15,236 nt of DNA from Chitinivibrio sp051745065 (GCA_051745065.1 JBNJDQ010000048.1:1-15236); one strand, 5' to 3'; positions 1 to 7,820 are shown, numbered from the stretch's first letter. A program made the numbers and translations. The notes: generated by a model from the sequence alone, not told the origin.

Positions 1-2046
1 CATTACAGTACGGCTTTCCAGCAGTCGGCCATTCGGCGTGAGCAGGCTCACGCGGTATTCACCGGACACGGGGACTGAAAGATTGAGTATGCCTTTTTGT
101 ATCGGAGTTACTCTGATCCGGGAGGCCTCTTTTTCGCTGAAATACTCCGCTGTTGAAGATGGGTCATGCTCCCACCCGTGGAGCTGCAGATTCCGAATTT
201 GAATATCGACGGTACTGCCGTAGACATCAATCCCGGAGAAGCTCAGAGAATTGCAGAGGCCAAGGTCCAGTTTTGTCGGGGATGAGACCCATTCAGGCTG
301 ACTGAAAGAGTCGAGGGGAATAAACATTTCTTTCCATTCGGATGACGCGGGCATGGAGGCAGCGTAGGAGGCACCGGCATCGGAAAGGTTCTCCTGATCC
401 AGGCTTACGGTGAAGTCAGCCGAGGCGGTATACTGCACTGTAAGGCCGGTCATGCCTGTAAGGGATTTTGGTAGATCCGTTACCAGGCCGGCATAGGGAT
501 AAATCTCATCGGTGCTGCTGACCGTGCCCACCTCCATGTTTGCTCCGATAATTCCCTCTGAAAGCCGGGATGTGTCCAGGGTGGCCGCAGAGGCATGGTC
601 ACCGGTGTAATCATCACTGATAACACTCCAGGTTTCGTAGGATACCAGATTATCGCTGATAAGAATATCTTCAACAGTAAAGGCGGCATCACTCATATCG
701 GTTTTGCCGTTCGCACTGACGCGAATGCGGTATTCTCCTTCCGGTAAATTTTCGGGAACGGTCCAGCGGACAGACGTTTTCTCAGTATTCTTGAGAATAC
801 TTTCTTCCCACCCGGAGGCGACAACGGCAACATCCGCAGGGGCGCCGGTTGTGTTGGTCCATGATACGGTAATATCTGCCCCGATATCATATATCTCTCC
901 GCCGTTTGGTGTTATTACCGTTACTGCTGATGCCGGTACAAAGGATGCAGAGATCGAGTGATCACTGCTTACATCGGCAAAGGTGTACTGTGCAGCTGCT
1001 TCCTGTTGGGTGCCGTCAATGCTGATATGTTCGATTTCGTAGCCTTCATCCGGGGTAATGGTGAAGGTTAGGGAGCCGGCGGAGTCCACTGCAACGGCTC
1101 CGGCAGGATCGATGGAGCCGCCCGTACCGGCGTCAGCCCTAAGGGTGTAGGTTTTTTGTACGGCACCGCGAATCTCATTGACGCTTTGCCAGATTGACTC
1201 GTTCTGCCATGCCCCGGCGGAGAGCTGCAGATCCCAGAGTCCGATACCGACCTCTCCGTCGGCAACAACCCAGTCCACCTGTTGCTGTGCCGTGTTACCC
1301 TGCCAGGAATCGCTTGCGGGCATGCCGATCATCAGTTTTTCCGGCGCGGCTGATGCCATGGATTTCTGGCCGCTGTAGGTTGGTTTGAAGATTGCGGGAT
1401 CCACATTGCTTGTTGCATTTCTTCCGATCTCACCATAGCCCATGGTGGTGATTCCGTCAACGTAGGGAAGCAGCTCATTCCAGTGGCGCGGGCCGGGAGT
1501 ATGGTACTCCGAGTGAAATGAAGCCAGAGTAAGGTCTTTGCCTTCGGCCCGAAGCTTTGCCGAAAGGGCTTTTATAAATGTGATGAAGGCGTCGCCGTCA
1601 GCCTGGCTCTCTACATTGGGGCCTTCAAGGTCCACCTCGATGCCGTCCAGATTCAGGCGGTTCATCTCTGCAATGAGGGAGGAAATGAAGGCATCCTGAT
1701 TATACATAAAGGAGTTCTTTGCATTTGCCCAGTTCCAGCCGTCCTGCCCGTTGTAAACGCAAAGCATCACTTTAATGCCGTGGGCCTGGGCGGTATCGCG
1801 GATTTCACGTATCAGGTCGTCATCGTATCGACCTGAAGCCTCGTATTTGGATTTTGCCACATTGGCACCGTCGGGAACCCAGAACTGCAGGGCAAGATGG
1901 GATATTCCCTGCTGTACCATGTCGGTTTCCAGATTGGCTTTGGAGGAACTCACCGCATAGGGAGGGATCCAGGTAATAACAGGGGCGGCAGTGGAAAGAA
2001 CAGTGAATGTGAGGAGAAGAGAGAGACTCAAAAACAGATGTCGCAT
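1..2046 (-). CDS. Secreted GH18 chitinase-like multidomain protein (3' end outside window)
   Basis: The frame is open from ATG at 2046 to the window edge: 682 residues without a stop, so the C-terminus is missing. An AGAGGA ribosome site lies 5 bases before the ATG. Residues 1-21 form a signal peptide (basic start, Leu-rich core, STA-A cleavage). Residues ~22-295 look like a GH18 TIM barrel: the active-site strand reads DGIEVDLE at 134-141 with catalytic acid E141, and a later barrel motif is MGY at 202-204. The classical motif is DxxDxDxE, so the second Asp is Glu here (E137). Residues ~300-371 resemble an InlB-type bacterial repeat, ~375-461 an Ig-like domain beginning VTVITPNGGE, and ~465-635 a beta-rich domain that may bind carbohydrate. 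Residues ~640-682 look like the start of a T9SS-type sorting domain. Family knowledge: GH18 enzymes cleave beta-1,4-GlcNAc polymers by substrate-assisted catalysis. Inference: an extracellular chitinase or related endo-glucosaminidase. The substrate is not proven by sequence. Confidence 0.85.
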   Translation of the reverse strand, partial: MRHLFLSLSLLLTFTVLSTAAPVITWIPPYAVSSSKANLETDMVQQGISHLALQFWVPDGANVAKSKYEASGRYDDDLIREIRDTAQAHGIKVMLCVYNGQDGWNWANAKNSFMYNQDAFISSLIAEMNRLNLDGIEVDLEGPNVESQADGDAFITFIKALSAKLRAEGKDLTLASFHSEYHTPGPRHWNELLPYVDGITTMGYGEIGRNATSNVDPAIFKPTYSGQKSMASAAPEKLMIGMPASDSWQGNTAQQQVDWVVADGEVGIGLWDLQLSAGAWQNESIWQSVNEIRGAVQKTYTLRADAGTGGSIDPAGAVAVDSAGSLTFTITPDEGYEIEHISIDGTQQEAAAQYTFADVSSDHSISASFVPASAVTVITPNGGEIYDIGADITVSWTNTTGAPADVAVVASGWEESILKNTEKTSVRWTVPENLPEGEYRIRVSANGKTDMSDAAFTVEDILISDNLVSYETWSVISDDYTGDHASAATLDTSRLSEGIIGANMEVGTVSSTDEIYPYAGLVTDLPKSLTGMTGLTVQYTASADFTVSLDQENLSDAGASYAASMPASSEWKEMFIPLDSFSQPEWVSSPTKLDLGLCNSLSFSGIDVYGSTVDIQIRNLQLHGWEHDPSSTAEYFSEKEASRIRVTPIQKGILNLSVPVSGEYRVSLLTPNGRLLESRTVM

Positions 2047-2170
2047 ACTCGTCCTCTTAAAAACAGGTGTAGTTTATTTGTTTTAAAAGGTAGCACAGAG
2101 AGTCACTAAATGCACAAAAAATAAAAAAAGCAGAATATTTACGGTGAAATGTAAGGTTACAGGGGAAAAA

Positions 2171-2246
2171 TGGCTGGAGTGGACGGACTTGAACCGCCGA
2201 CCCAGTGGTTAACAGCCACTTGCTCTGCCGACTGAGCTACACTCCA
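2171..2246 (-). tRNA. tRNA-Asn (anticodon GTT)
   Basis: On the minus strand a complete 76-nt cloverleaf can be folded. The 7-bp acceptor stem is TGGAGTG/CACTCCA and the D stem is GCTC/GAGC. The anticodon stem AGTGG/CCACT has loop CTGTTAA (anticodon GTT). The T stem is GGCGG/CCGTC with loop TTCAAGT. The discriminator base is G73 and CCA is encoded. U1 and G73 fit bacterial tRNA-Asn. Five T residues follow the CCA directly, which may help end transcription. The gene points toward the GH18 gene, 125 bp away, so read-through is possible. Confidence 0.97.
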
Positions 2247-2264
2247 GTATTTTAATACGGGGAC

Positions 2265-2293
2265 AAAATATACTCTTTGAAAAAAGGCTTCAA
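2265..2293 (-). promoter_or_regulatory. Candidate sigma70-type promoter of tRNA-Asn
   Basis: On the minus strand, TTGAAG (2293-2288) and TATTTT (2270-2265) are spaced by 17 bases. TATATT two bases upstream gives a 15-base spacer as an alternative. The expected start is about 12 bases before the tRNA. The bases just after the -10 read GTCCCCG, a C/G-rich discriminator of the kind seen at stable-RNA promoters under stringent control. Both boxes are imperfect. Confidence 0.4.
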
Positions 2294-2307
2294 GGAAAAA
2301 ATAAAAA

Positions 2308-2336
2308 TTGTTTTGTCATGGTGTAAATATTATAAT
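2308..2336 (+). promoter_or_regulatory. Candidate sigma70-type promoter of the flhA operon
   Basis: TTGTTT (2308-2313) and a consensus TATAAT (2331-2336) are separated by 17 bases. Transcription would start near 2343, leaving an untranslated leader of about 60 bases before flhA. The last 10 spacer bases are the left arm of a perfect inverted repeat, so a bound regulator could cover the promoter. Confidence 0.6.
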
Positions 2337-2376
2337 AATAGGGCGGATAGGCATGAAGCATAACCTATATTTACAC
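2321..2376. repeat. Perfect 10-bp inverted repeat bracketing the flhA promoter
   Basis: GTGTAAATAT at 2321-2330 and its exact reverse complement ATATTTACAC at 2367-2376 are separated by 36 bases. The left arm occupies the spacer next to the -10 box and the right arm lies about 25-35 bases after the predicted start. With a start at 2343 the left arm would not be transcribed, so a DNA operator pair is more likely than an RNA hairpin. The match is seen directly; the function is inferred. Confidence 0.6.
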
Positions 2377-2405
2377 TTTAGCGGTAAGCGTGGTATGTTC
2401 ATTTT

Positions 2406-4511
2406 ATGGCAAATGGTATTTCCGCTGTAACAAACAGCACAATTTTCCGCCGGATCTACGATCAAAAAGAGCTGGGTATTATTCTTGCTCTCGTAGCTAT
2501 TGTTGTCCTTATGGTGGTACCCCTGCCCACGTGGATGATGGATCTGCTTCTCTCTACAAATATTATGGTTGCTCTCGTAATTCTTCTTATATCAATGTAT
2601 AACAAGCATGCTCTGGATTTCTCCATCTTCCCCACGGTTCTTTTGGCGGTTACCCTCTTTCGGCTCTCTCTGAATATTGCCACGACCCGTCTGATTCTGG
2701 GTCAGGGGGAAGCGGGCCGGGTTATCGACACGTTCGGTGATTTTGTCACGGGCGGCAATATCGTGGTCGGTGTCATTATCTTTACGATTATCATGGTTGT
2801 GCAGTTCATGGTGATTACCAAGGGTGCCGGCCGTATTGCCGAGGTTGCTGCACGCTTTACCCTGGACGCCATGCCCGGTAAGCAGATGGCCATTGATGCG
2901 GATATGAATGCCGGGCTGATTGACGAGCAGCAGGCAAAACACCGCCGCGAGGAAATTACCCGTGAAGCGGATTTTTACGGGGCCATGGACGGTGCGTCAA
3001 AATTTGTAAAAGGTGATGCCATTGCAGGTATTATTATTACCATTATCAATATTATGGCCGGCTTTATCGTGGGGATGCTTCAGCAGGATATGACCGCCGT
3101 GGAGAGTCTGCAGACCTTTACCACTCTTACCATCGGTGACGGTCTGGTGAGTCAGATTCCGGCGCTCATGATTTCCACGGGCGCCGGCATTATCGTCAGT
3201 CGCGCCGCGAGCAAGGGAACCCTCGGTGAGGATATGAGTGAGCAGATATTTTCCAATTACAAGGTGCTCTTTGTAACATCCTTTGTGATGCTCCTCTTTG
3301 CATTTATTCCCGGTCTTCCGTCATTCATATTTATCTTCTTATCCCTGCTTATCGGTGGAATGGGTTTTGCGGTTTTTAAAGATATCTTCGCCTACGATAC
3401 ACCCGGAGGCGGGGAGTATGATCTGCCTGAGGGAGAGGAAATGCCCGAAGAGCAGCCCGAAGAAAAGATCGAGGATTTTCTTGTGGTGGATCCCCTGGAA
3501 CTGGAGATCGGCTATGGCCTGATCCCACTGGTTGATGCCTCTCAGGGCGGGGATCTTCTGGACAGAATCCAGCAGATCCGCAAACAGCTGGCTTCGGAGC
3601 TGGGCTTTATCATTCCCCCCGTGCGGATTCGCGATAATATGCAGCTGGAATCCAACACCTATGTTATCAAAATACGGACGGTTCCCGTGGCGGAAGGAGA
3701 GCTTATGAGCGGTTCCTATCTTGCCATGGATCCCGGCGGTGTGACCGAGAAAATTCGCGGAGTGGAGACTGTGGAGCCCGCCTTTGGTCTGCCGGCTATC
3801 TGGATTACGGAAAGCCAGAAAGACGAAGCGGAGCTGTGCGGATATACCGTGGTGGAACTGCCTGCTGTCCTTGCAACGCATTTGACGGAAGTAATAAAGA
3901 TGAATGCCGATGACCTGCTGACCCGTCAGGATGTGCAGGAGCTTATCGACAATATAAAAAGCACGCATAAAGCCGTGGTTGACGAGGTGATTCCCCATAT
4001 TCTGAGCCTCGGTGATGTGCATAAGGTGCTTTCCAATCTCCTCCACGAGCGGGTTTCCATTCGGGATCTGCCCCTGATTATGGAGGTTTTGGGGGATGCA
4101 GGCAAATCAAACAAGAACACGGATGTTCTGACAGAATATGTGCGTAACGGCCTTGCGGCCCAGATCTGTGATAAATTGAAAGATGAGAACGGTGTAATTC
4201 GGGTAATTACCATGGATCCCAACCTGGAAGCCATGCTGGAGAATTCCCTGCAGGAGTTTGAAGGTGGTGTGAAGCTGAATCTGTCTCCCACCGATGCGGG
4301 GCGGATTGCCGATGCCGTGGGACAGACCGTTGATCGTCTGCGGGAAATCGGAGAGATGCCCGTTATGGTGGTTTCGCCGGTCATACGATTGCAGATCAAG
4401 CGAATCTCCGAAGGACAGGCGCCGGAACTGTCCGTGCTGTCCTACAATGAGATTGTCACCGGCGTTGAACTGCAGTCCATGGAAATGGTTTCCTTGGAAA
4501 GTGAGGAGTGA
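2406..4511 (+). CDS. flhA: Flagellar biosynthesis protein FlhA
   Basis: FlhA is the large export-gate subunit of the flagellar type III secretion apparatus. It forms the nonameric ring that takes substrates and chaperones and uses the proton motive force. The 701-residue length is normal for the family. Residues ~20-330 hold several strongly hydrophobic helices (first at ~26-50). The conserved FHIPEP-family region around M156 (PGKQMAIDAD at 157-166) and the following READFYGAMDGASKFVKGD stretch lie in the cytoplasmic loop between membrane segments. A very acidic linker (~335-353) leads into the cytoplasmic domain, which runs to the C-terminus. The start at ATG 2406 gives the expected N-terminus, but no good Shine-Dalgarno sequence precedes it. 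flhB is not adjacent upstream, where a tRNA gene sits instead. flhF follows after 9 bases, so the two are co-transcribed. Confidence 0.97.
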   Translation: MANGISAVTNSTIFRRIYDQKELGIILALVAIVVLMVVPLPTWMMDLLLSTNIMVALVILLISMYNKHALDFSIFPTVLLAVTLFRLSLNIATTRLILGQGEAGRVIDTFGDFVTGGNIVVGVIIFTIIMVVQFMVITKGAGRIAEVAARFTLDAMPGKQMAIDADMNAGLIDEQQAKHRREEITREADFYGAMDGASKFVKGDAIAGIIITIINIMAGFIVGMLQQDMTAVESLQTFTTLTIGDGLVSQIPALMISTGAGIIVSRAASKGTLGEDMSEQIFSNYKVLFVTSFVMLLFAFIPGLPSFIFIFLSLLIGGMGFAVFKDIFAYDTPGGGEYDLPEGEEMPEEQPEEKIEDFLVVDPLELEIGYGLIPLVDASQGGDLLDRIQQIRKQLASELGFIIPPVRIRDNMQLESNTYVIKIRTVPVAEGELMSGSYLAMDPGGVTEKIRGVETVEPAFGLPAIWITESQKDEAELCGYTVVELPAVLATHLTEVIKMNADDLLTRQDVQELIDNIKSTHKAVVDEVIPHILSLGDVHKVLSNLLHERVSIRDLPLIMEVLGDAGKSNKNTDVLTEYVRNGLAAQICDKLKDENGVIRVITMDPNLEAMLENSLQEFEGGVKLNLSPTDAGRIADAVGQTVDRLREIGEMPVMVVSPVIRLQIKRISEGQAPELSVLSYNEIVTGVELQSMEMVSLESEE

Positions 4512-4520
4512 TACTGCTGT

Positions 4521-5816
4521 ATGAAGATTAAAAAGTTTACCGCCCTGACAATGAAAGAGGCTTTGGTACAGGTGAAGGCCGAGCTCGGGGATGATGCCAT
4601 GATTCTCAAAAGCAGGAAGCTGCCCAAATCCCTTGTTCCCGGCAAGGGGGGCGGGTTTGAAGTAACTGCTGCTGTGGATGATGATGAAGGTATTACTCCC
4701 AGTCGCAATCCACGGATTCAGGCTTCGGGCGCGTTGAATTCCTCCGGAGAAAGGCGTACAAAACCGCTGAATGAGGGGTATACCAATCAGTTGCGCCGCC
4801 TGACCCGCGAAGGGCGGGAGCTGCGTCGTCAGATGGCGGAAGAAAGCTCCCGTGGAGCGCGGCAGACCACTGACGACAGGAAAAACGCTTCATCTGCTGA
4901 GAAGAAAGAAAAAGCTCCTCCCCACAGGAATCCTCCTGATTCGGGCAGTTCCATACAGATTATGAAGCTTCACGATGAGCTGAACGAGATGCGCAAGCTC
5001 CTTGCGTCAATCCTCGCAACGGGAGAGTCCCGTGCCTCCGGCGGGTATGCCGGCCCCTGGGCGATTCTTTTTAAACGTCTTCGCGACTCCGGTATCAAAG
5101 AAGATATCGCTGCGGATCTCATCAACAATCTGAAGGAAACTGTACCGTCACCGGGAAAAGAGATAAACAGTCGGTTTATTCAGACTCTGTCGGAAAGTTT
5201 TCCCACCACCGGCGAAGGGCTTGGCGACCGGATTCATGTCTTTGTGGGGCCCACAGGAGCGGGCAAGACCACTACCATTGCAAAACTGGCGGCATATTTT
5301 TCTCTGGAAAAGGGACTGCGCGTGGCCCTGATTACCTCCGATACGTACCGGATTGCCGCGGTGGAACAGCTTCGTACGTATGCTGAGATAATCGGCGTGG
5401 AGCTGCAGGTTGCCTTCGGCCCCGAGGATATTCCTGATATGGTGGTAAATTGTGCGCAAAGTGATGTTATTCTGGTTGATACGGCCGGCCGCAGTCAGCA
5501 GCAGAGGGAACATCTTGATGAGCTTGATGCGCTCCTTGCAGGGTTGAAGGCCGATGCCCGGCACCTGGTTCTCAGCGCGGGCACCAAGGAAGAGGATCTG
5601 CGTGATATTCTGCGGCGCTATCGTCGTTTTGATGTGAATCGCCTTGTTTTCACCAAGCTTGATGAGACCGTGTCTCTGGGAAATGTCTACAATATTGTCA
5701 ACGAGTTTATGGTGCCCGTGTCATTTCTCACCTTCGGTCAGAGTGTTCCGGATGATATCGAGTTTGCCCAGTCGGGGCTCTTTGTAAAGAAAATGCTTGA
5801 GAGGAGTTCTCTGTGA
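4521..5816 (+). CDS. flhF: Flagellar SRP-like GTPase FlhF
   Basis: FlhF is an SRP/FtsY-type GTPase that marks the pole or site where a flagellum is built. The N-terminus (about residues 1-140) is the usual variable B region, here polar and highly charged after residue ~75. It is followed by an N domain and a G domain. Visible GTPase motifs are the P-loop GPTGAGKTTT (243-252), DTYRIAAVEQL just after it, DTAGR (320-324) and TKLDE (378-382). The 431-residue length is within the family range. GAGGAG lies 12 bases before the ATG, inside the end of flhA. The stop codon overlaps the flhG start (TGATG), which indicates translational coupling. The DTYR motif is more FlhF/FtsY-like than Ffh-like, and there is no M domain, so Ffh is excluded. 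Confidence 0.96.
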   Translation: MKIKKFTALTMKEALVQVKAELGDDAMILKSRKLPKSLVPGKGGGFEVTAAVDDDEGITPSRNPRIQASGALNSSGERRTKPLNEGYTNQLRRLTREGRELRRQMAEESSRGARQTTDDRKNASSAEKKEKAPPHRNPPDSGSSIQIMKLHDELNEMRKLLASILATGESRASGGYAGPWAILFKRLRDSGIKEDIAADLINNLKETVPSPGKEINSRFIQTLSESFPTTGEGLGDRIHVFVGPTGAGKTTTIAKLAAYFSLEKGLRVALITSDTYRIAAVEQLRTYAEIIGVELQVAFGPEDIPDMVVNCAQSDVILVDTAGRSQQQREHLDELDALLAGLKADARHLVLSAGTKEEDLRDILRRYRRFDVNRLVFTKLDETVSLGNVYNIVNEFMVPVSFLTFGQSVPDDIEFAQSGLFVKKMLERSSL

Positions 5817-6664
5817 TGGATCAGGCAAATTCCCTGCGCAGTCTTGTGGGACAGAGCCTGAGCCGGAAGGGGGATTCCCCGGAGTCCGCCCGGGCAACTG
5901 TGATCTCTGTAACCAGCGGCAAAGGCGGGGTCGGTAAATCCAGTTTTTCTGTGTTCTGTGCCCGGGCCCTTGCGGCGCGTGGGGCACGGGTGTTGCTTTT
6001 TGACGGGGATATGGGCCTTGCCAACCTGCATATTCTTCTGGGTGTTTCCACTGCAGCGACCCTGGGGGAGTATCTTCGTGGGAGCTGTTCCCTGCGTGAT
6101 CTGACAGAACCCGTCAGTGCGGGAATTGATCTTCTGGCAGGGCTTTCCGGCAGCGCGGCTGCGGCAAATCTCACCGCTTCCCGCCGCAGGGAACTCACGC
6201 ATGATCTCGCCTCCCTGACCGAAGCGTACGATTTTATTATTATCGACGGTGGTGCGGGGATCGGTGACGGAGCCATGTCCCTTGCTGCGGCGGGGGAGTA
6301 TGTTTTTCTGGTGATGATGCCCGAACCGACCTCTCTGGCCGACGCATATTCTGTAATGAAGGTGCTTACCCGGCGTGGCATCAGCAGCTTTCATACGGTT
6401 ATGAATCAGGCTGACAGCGACGAAGAAGCCCGCAGTGTATTTCGGCAGCTGGAACTGATCAGCAGGAAGTATCTCGGCATAGAACCGCAGCTTGCGGCCA
6501 TGTTGCCCCGGGCCACAAAGATCCGTGCCCATATCCGGGATGATCGCTCTTTGCTGGAACTTGCGGAACTGGGGCCTTTTGCCGTTCGTATGAACAGTCT
6601 TGCGCAGCGTCTTATGCATGAACACGGGAAGAAAAACAGAGGGGATGCAGTGTATGAGCAGTAA
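5816..6664 (+). CDS. flhG: Flagellar number regulator FlhG (MinD-like ATPase)
   Basis: FlhG (FleN/YlxH) is a MinD/ParA-type ATPase that limits flagellar number and stimulates the FlhF GTPase. The N-terminus carries the FlhF-activating motif DQANSLR (residues 2-8), which supports this start. A GTG three bases upstream is in frame and also possible. AGGAG lies 9 bases before the ATG. The deviant Walker A is KGGVGKS (36-42). DGDMGLAN begins at D63, and the switch-like segment is IIIDGGAG with D144, where FlhG proteins more often have DTGAG. The protein has 282 residues. The C-terminal ~20 residues (after SLAQRLMHEHG) should contain any membrane-targeting helix. The start overlaps the flhF stop and the end overlaps the next gene by 11 bases. 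Confidence 0.93.
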   Translation: MDQANSLRSLVGQSLSRKGDSPESARATVISVTSGKGGVGKSSFSVFCARALAARGARVLLFDGDMGLANLHILLGVSTAATLGEYLRGSCSLRDLTEPVSAGIDLLAGLSGSAAAANLTASRRRELTHDLASLTEAYDFIIIDGGAGIGDGAMSLAAAGEYVFLVMMPEPTSLADAYSVMKVLTRRGISSFHTVMNQADSDEEARSVFRQLELISRKYLGIEPQLAAMLPRATKIRAHIRDDRSLLELAELGPFAVRMNSLAQRLMHEHGKKNRGDAVYEQ

Positions 6665-6983
6665 GAAAAAAGGAATCCAGGCGGCCTGTCGTCTTCCGGC
6701 GGTACTCGTTTTTGTTGTTGTTTTCCTTATAAATATGGACTTTACCGCTGATCTGAGTTCGGATATGATGGTCACAGCCGCCGTCAAGGCTGTGTTCAGT
6801 GGGCTTCTGTTCTGGCTCTTTGCCCTTGTTATTGCGGATATTCTCGTAAAAGGGGTGATTCAGGATATTGATGACTCGCGCATTGATCCCCTGGAAGGCG
6901 GCATTGAACAGCGCATTTATGAACGAAAAACTGCTCAGGATGTAAAAGTAAATGATATTGAGTTAAAGCAAAAGAAAAAATAA
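6654..6983 (+). CDS. Small two-helix membrane protein of the flagellar cluster (unknown family)
   Basis: This 109-residue protein is not one I recognise. The start at ATG 6654 is chosen because AGAGGGGA sits about 8 bases before it; ATG 6645 is too close to that site. It begins with a basic stretch (MSSKKKG) followed by a hydrophobic segment at ~15-28 and a second at ~41-65. The hydrophilic tail is acidic (DIDDSRIDPLEGG) and ends in lysines (KQKKK). The lysine-rich ends suggest that both termini are cytoplasmic. The gene overlaps flhG by 11 bases and is the last in the flhA-flhF-flhG run. Inference: an inner-membrane partner of flagellar placement or export. It is too short to be a known stator or export-gate subunit. 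Confidence 0.8.
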   Translation: MSSKKKGIQAACRLPAVLVFVVVFLINMDFTADLSSDMMVTAAVKAVFSGLLFWLFALVIADILVKGVIQDIDDSRIDPLEGGIEQRIYERKTAQDVKVNDIELKQKKK

Positions 6984-6986
6984 GTT

Positions 6987-7015
6987 TTGCTCAGGGGGGT
7001 AAATTATTGTATTAT
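6987..7015 (+). promoter_or_regulatory. Candidate sigma70-type promoter of fliA
   Basis: TTGCTC (6987-6992) and TATTAT (7010-7015) are 17 bases apart, in the 72-base gap before fliA. TATACT at 7015-7020 is a second possible -10 but has no matching -35. Nothing like the sigma-28 pattern TAAA-N15-GCCGATAA is seen here. If real, fliA can be transcribed independently of flhA. Confidence 0.45.
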
Positions 7016-7055
7016 ATACTTTTATTGACGTAAAATTCAGCAGAATCGGGTATGT

Positions 7056-7820
7056 ATGGCGGAACTGACGCATCTCTGGAAGGAGTACAAGGATCATAAC
7101 TCCCGTGTTGCCAAGGATAAACTCCTTGTGGAATACTCATCCCTGGTCAAATATATTGCCGGGCGCATGGCCTATTCTCTGCCCCCCAGTGTGGATCGCG
7201 ATGATCTTCACAGTGCCGGTATTATGGGCCTGATTCGTGCAGTGGAAACATTTGAGCCTGATCGGGACATCAAATTTGAGACCTATGCAAGCCATAAAAT
7301 CCGCGGGGCAATTCTGGATGATCTCCGGGCGTTGGATTGGGTTCCGCGGTCTATCCGCAAAAAGAGCCGTGATCTGCAGAAAGCCTATGCCGAGCTGGCG
7401 GAGAACCTGGGACGCCATCCCTACGATGACGAGGTGTGCGAACATCTCGGTCTTACGGAAAAGGAGTATAAGAAGATGCTCGGGGAAGTTGCTCCCACAA
7501 CGATTCTTTCTCTGGAGGAAGCTCTTCCCAGTCGCGGCGGCGATTCCAAAGATCTGAAACTGATTGATACCATAGAAGATACAGAAAGTGATAATCCTCT
7601 CAGCGTTCTGGGGTACAAAGAGGTAAAACGTGTCCTGAAAGAATCTATTCAGGAGCTTCCGGAAAAAGAGAAGCTTGTCATTGCTCTTTATCATTTTGAA
7701 GAACTCACCCTCAAGGAAATCGGCGTTGTTCTTAATATTTCCGAATCCCGGGTGAGCCAGATTCATTCCAAGACCATACTTAAACTGCGGGGAAACATCC
7801 TTGCCAGAATGGAGCAGTAG
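7056..7820 (+). CDS. fliA: Flagellar sigma factor FliA (sigma-28)
   Basis: This alternative sigma factor directs RNA polymerase to late flagellar and chemotaxis promoters and is normally held back by FlgM. The 254 residues lack region 1, as expected for sigma-28. Region 2 includes LVKYIAGRMAYSLP, the DDLHSAGIMGL segment and KFETYASHKIRGAILDDLR. The segment WVPRSIRKKSRDLQ, typical of FliA/WhiG, marks the start of region 3. Region 4 is near the C-terminus, with the helix-turn-helix LTLKEIGVVLNISESRVSQIH. The ATG at 7056 has only a weak ribosome site; a nearby ATG at 7052 is out of frame. The next gene begins one base after the stop. No flgM is in the window. Confidence 0.95.
   Translation: MAELTHLWKEYKDHNSRVAKDKLLVEYSSLVKYIAGRMAYSLPPSVDRDDLHSAGIMGLIRAVETFEPDRDIKFETYASHKIRGAILDDLRALDWVPRSIRKKSRDLQKAYAELAENLGRHPYDDEVCEHLGLTEKEYKKMLGEVAPTTILSLEEALPSRGGDSKDLKLIDTIEDTESDNPLSVLGYKEVKRVLKESIQELPEKEKLVIALYHFEELTLKEIGVVLNISESRVSQIHSKTILKLRGNILARMEQ

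Noticed and set aside
3339..4046. 235-codon open frame on the minus strand opposite flhA
   Set aside because: Shadow of the conserved flhA coding strand. No ribosome site or recognisable motif.
6645..6664. Overlap of flhG with the next gene as a possible frameshift
   Set aside because: Both proteins have normal ends and starts. The 11-base overlap is ordinary coupling, and the second protein is not a continuation of FlhG.
5738..6787. 349-codon open frame on the minus strand opposite flhG
   Set aside because: It lies wholly opposite recognisable genes (flhF end, flhG and the small membrane protein), has no domain-like pattern, and is rich in His, Arg, Pro and Gln as expected from a reverse-strand shadow.
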